Shown here: piece by piece, positions 59,801 to 64,000 of the stretch | Layout of the letters: each line of letters begins with the position of its first letter | Numbering within the stretch: position 1 is the stretch's first letter | Origin: Inia geoffrensis | Taxonomy: Eukaryota > Chordata > Mammalia > Artiodactyla > Iniidae | DNA length: 64,000 bases | Assembly: GCA_036417435.1 (NCBI GenBank) | Contig: CM070904.1 | Coordinates: 130,634,695-130,698,694 of the forward strand | Direction of reading: 5' to 3' | Program-made: the position numbers and the translations under genes | The notes under the pieces: model-generated | The model's database searches: none | What the model was told of the DNA's origin: nothing | The model's input: the letters and a program-made list of their open reading frames with translations, nothing else

Positions 59801-62800
59801 GTGTGTATGTGGGGGGGGGGTGTGTGTGTGTGTGTGTGTGTGTATGTGGTGTGTATGTGGTGTGTGTGTGTGTATGTGGTGTGTATGTGGTGTGTGTGTG
59901 TGTATGTGGGGTGTGTGTGTGTATGTGCTGTGTGTGTGTATGTGGGGTGTGTGTGTGTGTATGTGGTGTGTGTGTGTGTGTATGCGGGGTCTGTGTGTGT
60001 ATGTGGTGTGTGTGTGGGGGGGTGTGTGTATGTGGTGTGTGTGGTGTGTGTGTGTGTATGTGTATGTGGTGTGTGTGTATGTGGTGTGTGTGGGGTGTGT
60101 GTGTGTATGTGTATGTGGTGTGTGTGTGTGGTGTGTGTGTGTATGTGGTGTGTATGTGGTGTGTGTGTGTGTGTATGTGGTGTGTGTGTGTATGTGGTGT
60201 GTATATGTGGTGGGTATGTGTGTGTATGTGGTGTGTGTGTGTGTATGTGGTGTGTGTGTATGTGGTGTGTGTGTGTGTATGTGGTGTGTGTGTATGTGGT
60301 GTGTATGTGGTGTGTGTGTGTATGTGGGGTGTGTTGTGTGTGTATGTGGTGTGTGTGTGTATGTGGTGTGTATGTGGTGTGTGTGTGTGTGGTGTGTGTG
60401 TGTATGTGGGGTGTGTGTGTGTATGTGTTTATGTGGTGTATATGTGGTGTGTGTGTGTATGTGGGGTGTGTTGTGTGTGTATGTGGTGTGTGTGTGTGTG
60501 TACGTGGTGTGTATGTGGTGTGCGTGTATGTGGTGTGTGTGTGTGGTGTGTGTGTGGTGTGTGTGTGTATGTGGTGTGTGTGTGTGTATGTGGTGTGTGT
60601 GTGTGTATGTGGTGTGTGTGTGTATGTGGTGTGTATGTGGTGTGTGTGTGTATGTGGTGTGTGTGTGTGATGTGTATGTGGTGTGTATGTGTGGTGTGCA
60701 TGTGTATGTGGTGTGTGTGTGTGTGTATGTGGTGTGTATGTGGTGTGTGTGTGGTGTGTGTGTGTATGTGGTGTGTATGTGGTGTGCGTGTGTGTGGTGT
60801 GTATGTGGTGTGTATGTGGTGTGTGTGTGTATGTGGTGTGTGTGTGTGTGTAAGTGGAGGTGTGGGTGTATGTGGTGTGTGTGTGTGTATGTGGTGTGGT
60901 GGTGTGTGTGTATGTGGTGTGTGTGTGTATGTGGTGTGTATGTGGTGTGTGTGTGTATGTGGTGTGTGTGTGTATGTGGTGTGTATGTGGTGTGTGTGTG
61001 TGTATGTGGTGTGTGTGTGTATGTGGTGTGTATGTGGTGTGTGTGTGTGTATGTGGCATGTGTGTGTATGTGGTGTGTATGTGGTGTCTGTGTGTGGTTG
61101 TGTGTATGTGGTGTGTATGTGGTGTGTGTGTTGTGTGTGTGTGTATGTGGTGTGTATGTGGTGTGCGTGTGTGTGGTGTGTATGTGGTGTGTATGTGGTG
61201 TGTGTGTGTATGTGGTGTGTGTGTGTGTGTAAGTGGAGGTGTGGGTGTATGTGGTGTGTGTGTGTGTATGTGGTGTGGTGGTGTGTGTGTATGTGGTGTG
61301 TATGTGGTGTGTGTGTGTGTATGTGGTGTGTGTGTGTATGTGGTGTGTATGTGGTGTGTGTGTGTGTATGTGGTGTGTGTGTATGTGGTGTGTATGTGGT
61401 GTGTGTGTGTGTGTGTATGTGGCATGTGTGTGTATGTGGTGTGTATGTGGTGTCTGTGTGTGGTGTGTGTGTATGTGGTGTGTGTGTATGTGGTGTGAAT
61501 GTGGTGTGTATGTGGTGTGTGTATGCGGTGTGTGTGTATGTGGTGTGTGTGGTGTGTGTGTGTATGTGGTGTGTGTGTGTGGTGTGTATGTGGTGTGTGT
61601 GTGTATGTGGTGTGTGTGTGTGTATGTGGTGTGTGTGTGGTGTGTATGTGGTGTGTATGTGGTGTGTGTGTGTATGTGGTGTGTATGTGGTGTGTGTGGT
61701 GTGTATGTGATGTGTGTGTGTGTGGTGTGTGTGTGTATGTGGTGTGTGTATGCGGTGTGTGTGTGTGTATGTGGTGTGTGTATGCGGTGTGTGTGTGTGT
61801 GTATGTGGTGTGTGGTGTGTATGTGGTGTGTGTATGTGGTGTGTGTGTGTATGTGGTGTGTGGTGTGTTTGTGGTGTGTGTGTGTGTATGTGGTGTGTGG
61901 TGTGTATGTGGTGTGTGTGTGTATGTGGTGTGTATGTGGTGTGTGTGTTTATGTGGTGTGTATGTGGTGTGTATGTGGTGTGTGTGTGTATGTGGTGTGT
62001 TGTGTGTATGTGGTGTGTGTACGCGGTGTGTGTGTGTGTGGTGTGTGGTGTTTATGTGGTGTGTGTGTGGTGTGTGTGTGTGTATGTGGTGTGTGGTGTG
62101 TTTGTGGTGTGTGTGTGTGTATGTGGTGTGTGGTGTGTATGTGGTGTGTGTGTGTGTATGTGGTGTGTATGTGGTGTGTGTGTTTATGTGGTGTGTATGT
62201 GGTGTGTATGTGGTGTGTGTGTGTATGTGGTGTGTTGTGTGTATGTGGTGTGTGTACGCGGTGTGTGTGTGTGTGTGGTGTGTGGTGTTTATGTGGTGTG
62301 TGTGTGGTGTGTGTGTGTGTATGTGGTGTGTGGTGTGTTTGTGGTGTGTGTGTGTGTGTGTGGTGTGTGGTGTGTTTGTGGTGTGTTGTGTGTATGTGGT
62401 GTGTGGTGTGTATGTGATGTGTGTGTGTGTGTGTGTGTGGTGTGTATGTGGTGTGTGTGTGTGTATGTGGTGTGTGTGTGTATGTGGTGTGTATGTGGTG
62501 TGTGTGTATTTGGTGTGTATGTGGTGTGTGTGTGTATGTGGTGTGTATGTGGTGTGTGTGTATGTGGTGTGTATGTGGTGTGTGTGTGTATGTGGTGTGT
62601 GTGTGGTGTGTGTGTATGTGTTGTGTATGTGGTGTGTGTGTGTATGTGGTGTGTATGTGGTGTGTGTGTGTGTATGTGGTGTGCATGTGGTGTGTGGTGT
62701 GTATGTGGTGTGTGTGTGTGTATGTGGTGTGTGTGTGTGTGTGTGTATGTGGTGTGTATGTGGTGTGTGTGGTGTGTATTTGGTGTGTGTATGTGGTGTG

Positions 62801-62932
62801 TGTGGTGTGTATGTGGTGTATGTGGTGTGTGTGGTGTGTATTTGGTGTGTGTATGTGGTGTGTGTGGTGTGTATGTGGTGTATGTGGTGTGTGTGGTGTG
62901 TATGTGGTGTGTGTGTGTGTGTGTGTGTGTGC
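59801..62932. repeat. 3.1-kb TG-rich satellite with internal segmental duplications
   Basis: Built of the word tgtatgtggtg joined by (TG)n runs of variable length, with rare variants (cgtg, ctgt, aagtggagg, acgcgg, ttt). Whole segments are tandemly repeated at offsets of about 62, 235 and 366-379 bp (see findings). Strictly T/G on the plus strand apart from A in TATG and rare C. Frames stay open on both strands (for example minus 59647-62934, plus 59779-61710 and 61499-63076). They encode only Cys/Val/Trp/Met/Gly or His/Thr/Pro repeats and run into L1 sequence, so they are not genes. Confidence 0.97.
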
Positions 62933-63815
62933 ATAGGGTGTTGGCGGGTATATTGTATGTGGGACAGTTTCCCTGGAAGACAACGTGCTTCTTCTAGTGA
63001 AGCTCGTGATGTTTATACCCTACATTCCTCCATTTCACTAACTCAGAATAGATCCCACAGAACATTGCCCATATAGGATATGTTCATTTGTAAAAGGGAA
63101 GATGAGAAAAGACCTAAATGTCCATACATGGGAAAACGGATAAATTATGCCGTATTCATATAATAGAATCCTCCATAGATCTGAACATGCCTATATGGAG
63201 TAGAACAGGATGGGGTAGAAACCTCAACTATTTGAATAACATGCATCTATTAAAAGAAATAATATCTGAAGCAAAAATAGAAAATGCAGTTGAGTATACA
63301 AATTACTATGATGATAACAGGCACCAGTGTTCTTCTTGAGGTTAAATTTGTCTGTTAAGAACAATAGGCTTAATAAACTCCTTTGGGTCTGGAAGGGAAA
63401 ACCCAGACAGCCTGTTTTGGAGAAAAACACATCTGAAAGAGGATACTTCCTATTATTAAACTATGATTAATTTAGGAGTGTCAGATCATAGAAAATGTTT
63501 GCTTAAAAGTCAAGTATTCTACTCTGTATGATACTAGAATGTGGATACATGCCATTATATGTTTGTCCAAACCCATAGGATGTACAACACCAAGAGTGAA
63601 CCATAATGTAAACTATGGACTCTGGAGGATGATGACGTGTCCATTCAGGTTCATCAATTGTAACAGATGCTCCACTCTGGTGGGGGGTGATGAATGATGA
63701 TGGTGGCTATGCATGGGTTGGGGGGAAAAGGGTAAATGGGGAACCTCTCTGTACCTTCCACTCAATTTTCCCGTGAACCTAAAACTGCTCTAAAAAATAA
63801 AGTCTATTAAAAAAA
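62933..63815 (+). mobile_element. Ancient L1 (L1M group) ORF2 tail and 3' UTR, sense
   Basis: gacctaaatgtccatacatg and ataaattatgccgtattcat are the ORF2 C-terminal tail. The 3' UTR reads gtacaacaccaagagtgaac, ggttcatcaattgtaacaga, cactctggtggggggtgatg and aaaactgctctaaaaaataa, ending aaagtctattaaaaaaatc. Most simply the 3' half of the L1 at 57600-59800, separated from it by the satellite. Confidence 0.82.
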
Positions 63816-64000
63816 TCAAATTTGTGATGCAGTTTTAAAAGTTGAGTATTTTAACTTAAAGCTTTCAATGTTTGTACATTTTACAATGACCACTTATTGC
63901 TTTTGTAACTAAGAAAACTAATTAAATTTCAACTATACTAAGAATCAATGAAATGAAAATTACAGCAAGCAAACTCTATTTTACAGATCAAATTGTCAAA
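63816..64000. other. AT-rich unassigned end
   Basis: No feature recognised up to the right edge. Confidence 0.45.

Noticed and set aside
59647..62934. 1095-codon His/Thr-rich protein on the minus strand
   Set aside because: Pure low-complexity satellite translation. The start lies in the array, the last codons are L1 sequence, and several overlapping frames on both strands are equally open.

Overview
The window is mammalian nuclear DNA, almost certainly from a cetacean or close relative (hippo/whale clade). The main evidence is ten copies of the tRNA-derived CHR SINE family: seven of the short ~205-215 bp form, two longer relatives with AT-rich tails and one composite. They sit with L1 3' ends that match, from memory, the cetartiodactyl type. 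No Alu, B1 or BovB sequence was recognised. I found no protein-coding exon, tRNA, rRNA, snRNA or CRISPR array. The open frames present are L1 remnants, low-complexity frames or chance frames, so this is best read as intergenic or deep intronic DNA. Repeat family names are from memory of consensus sequences; no library search was run.

Layout. 1-2040: 3' part of an L1 whose decayed ORF2 carries a CHR SINE. 2090-12335: a degraded LTR, two antisense ancient L1 pieces (2690-3735, 11200-12335), a CHR SINE beside a third antisense L1 end (7060-7925), MIR and L2 fossils, and unique DNA. 12336-25060: mostly unique sequence with a palindromic MITE, a TIR-flanked DNA transposon (16941-17422), an MLT1 LTR (19046-19435), a 5'-truncated L1 with perfect 15-bp target duplications (21023-21528), a CHR SINE and a hAT-like fragment. 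25061-38168: MaLR-like and other LTRs (25061, 26398-27108, 32540-32904, 37513-38168), a 26-bp minisatellite (28702-28803), MIR, L2 and L3 relics, and a composite CHR SINE. 38169-41480: unique DNA with a small CpG-dense patch, a TA microsatellite and a SINE. 41481-46950: a nearly complete antisense ancient L1 hosting two SINEs, a MER3-like element and a younger L1 end. 46951-55335: unique DNA, SINEs and L1/L2 remnants. 55336-63815: two sense-strand ancient L1 copies, the second split by a 3.1-kb TG-rich satellite (59801-62932).

The most unusual object is that satellite. It is not a simple (TG)n run: TGTATGTGGTG words alternate with TG runs, and it has grown by segmental tandem duplications of about 62, 235 and 366-379 bp. 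It lies where part of the L1 ORF2 should be. I found no credible new gene system. The other leads are regulatory or structural: a perfect RFX X-box, a CpG-dense patch, solo retroviral LTRs with recognisable promoter and poly(A) signals, composite or deleted SINEs, and repeat-free blocks suited to a conservation check.
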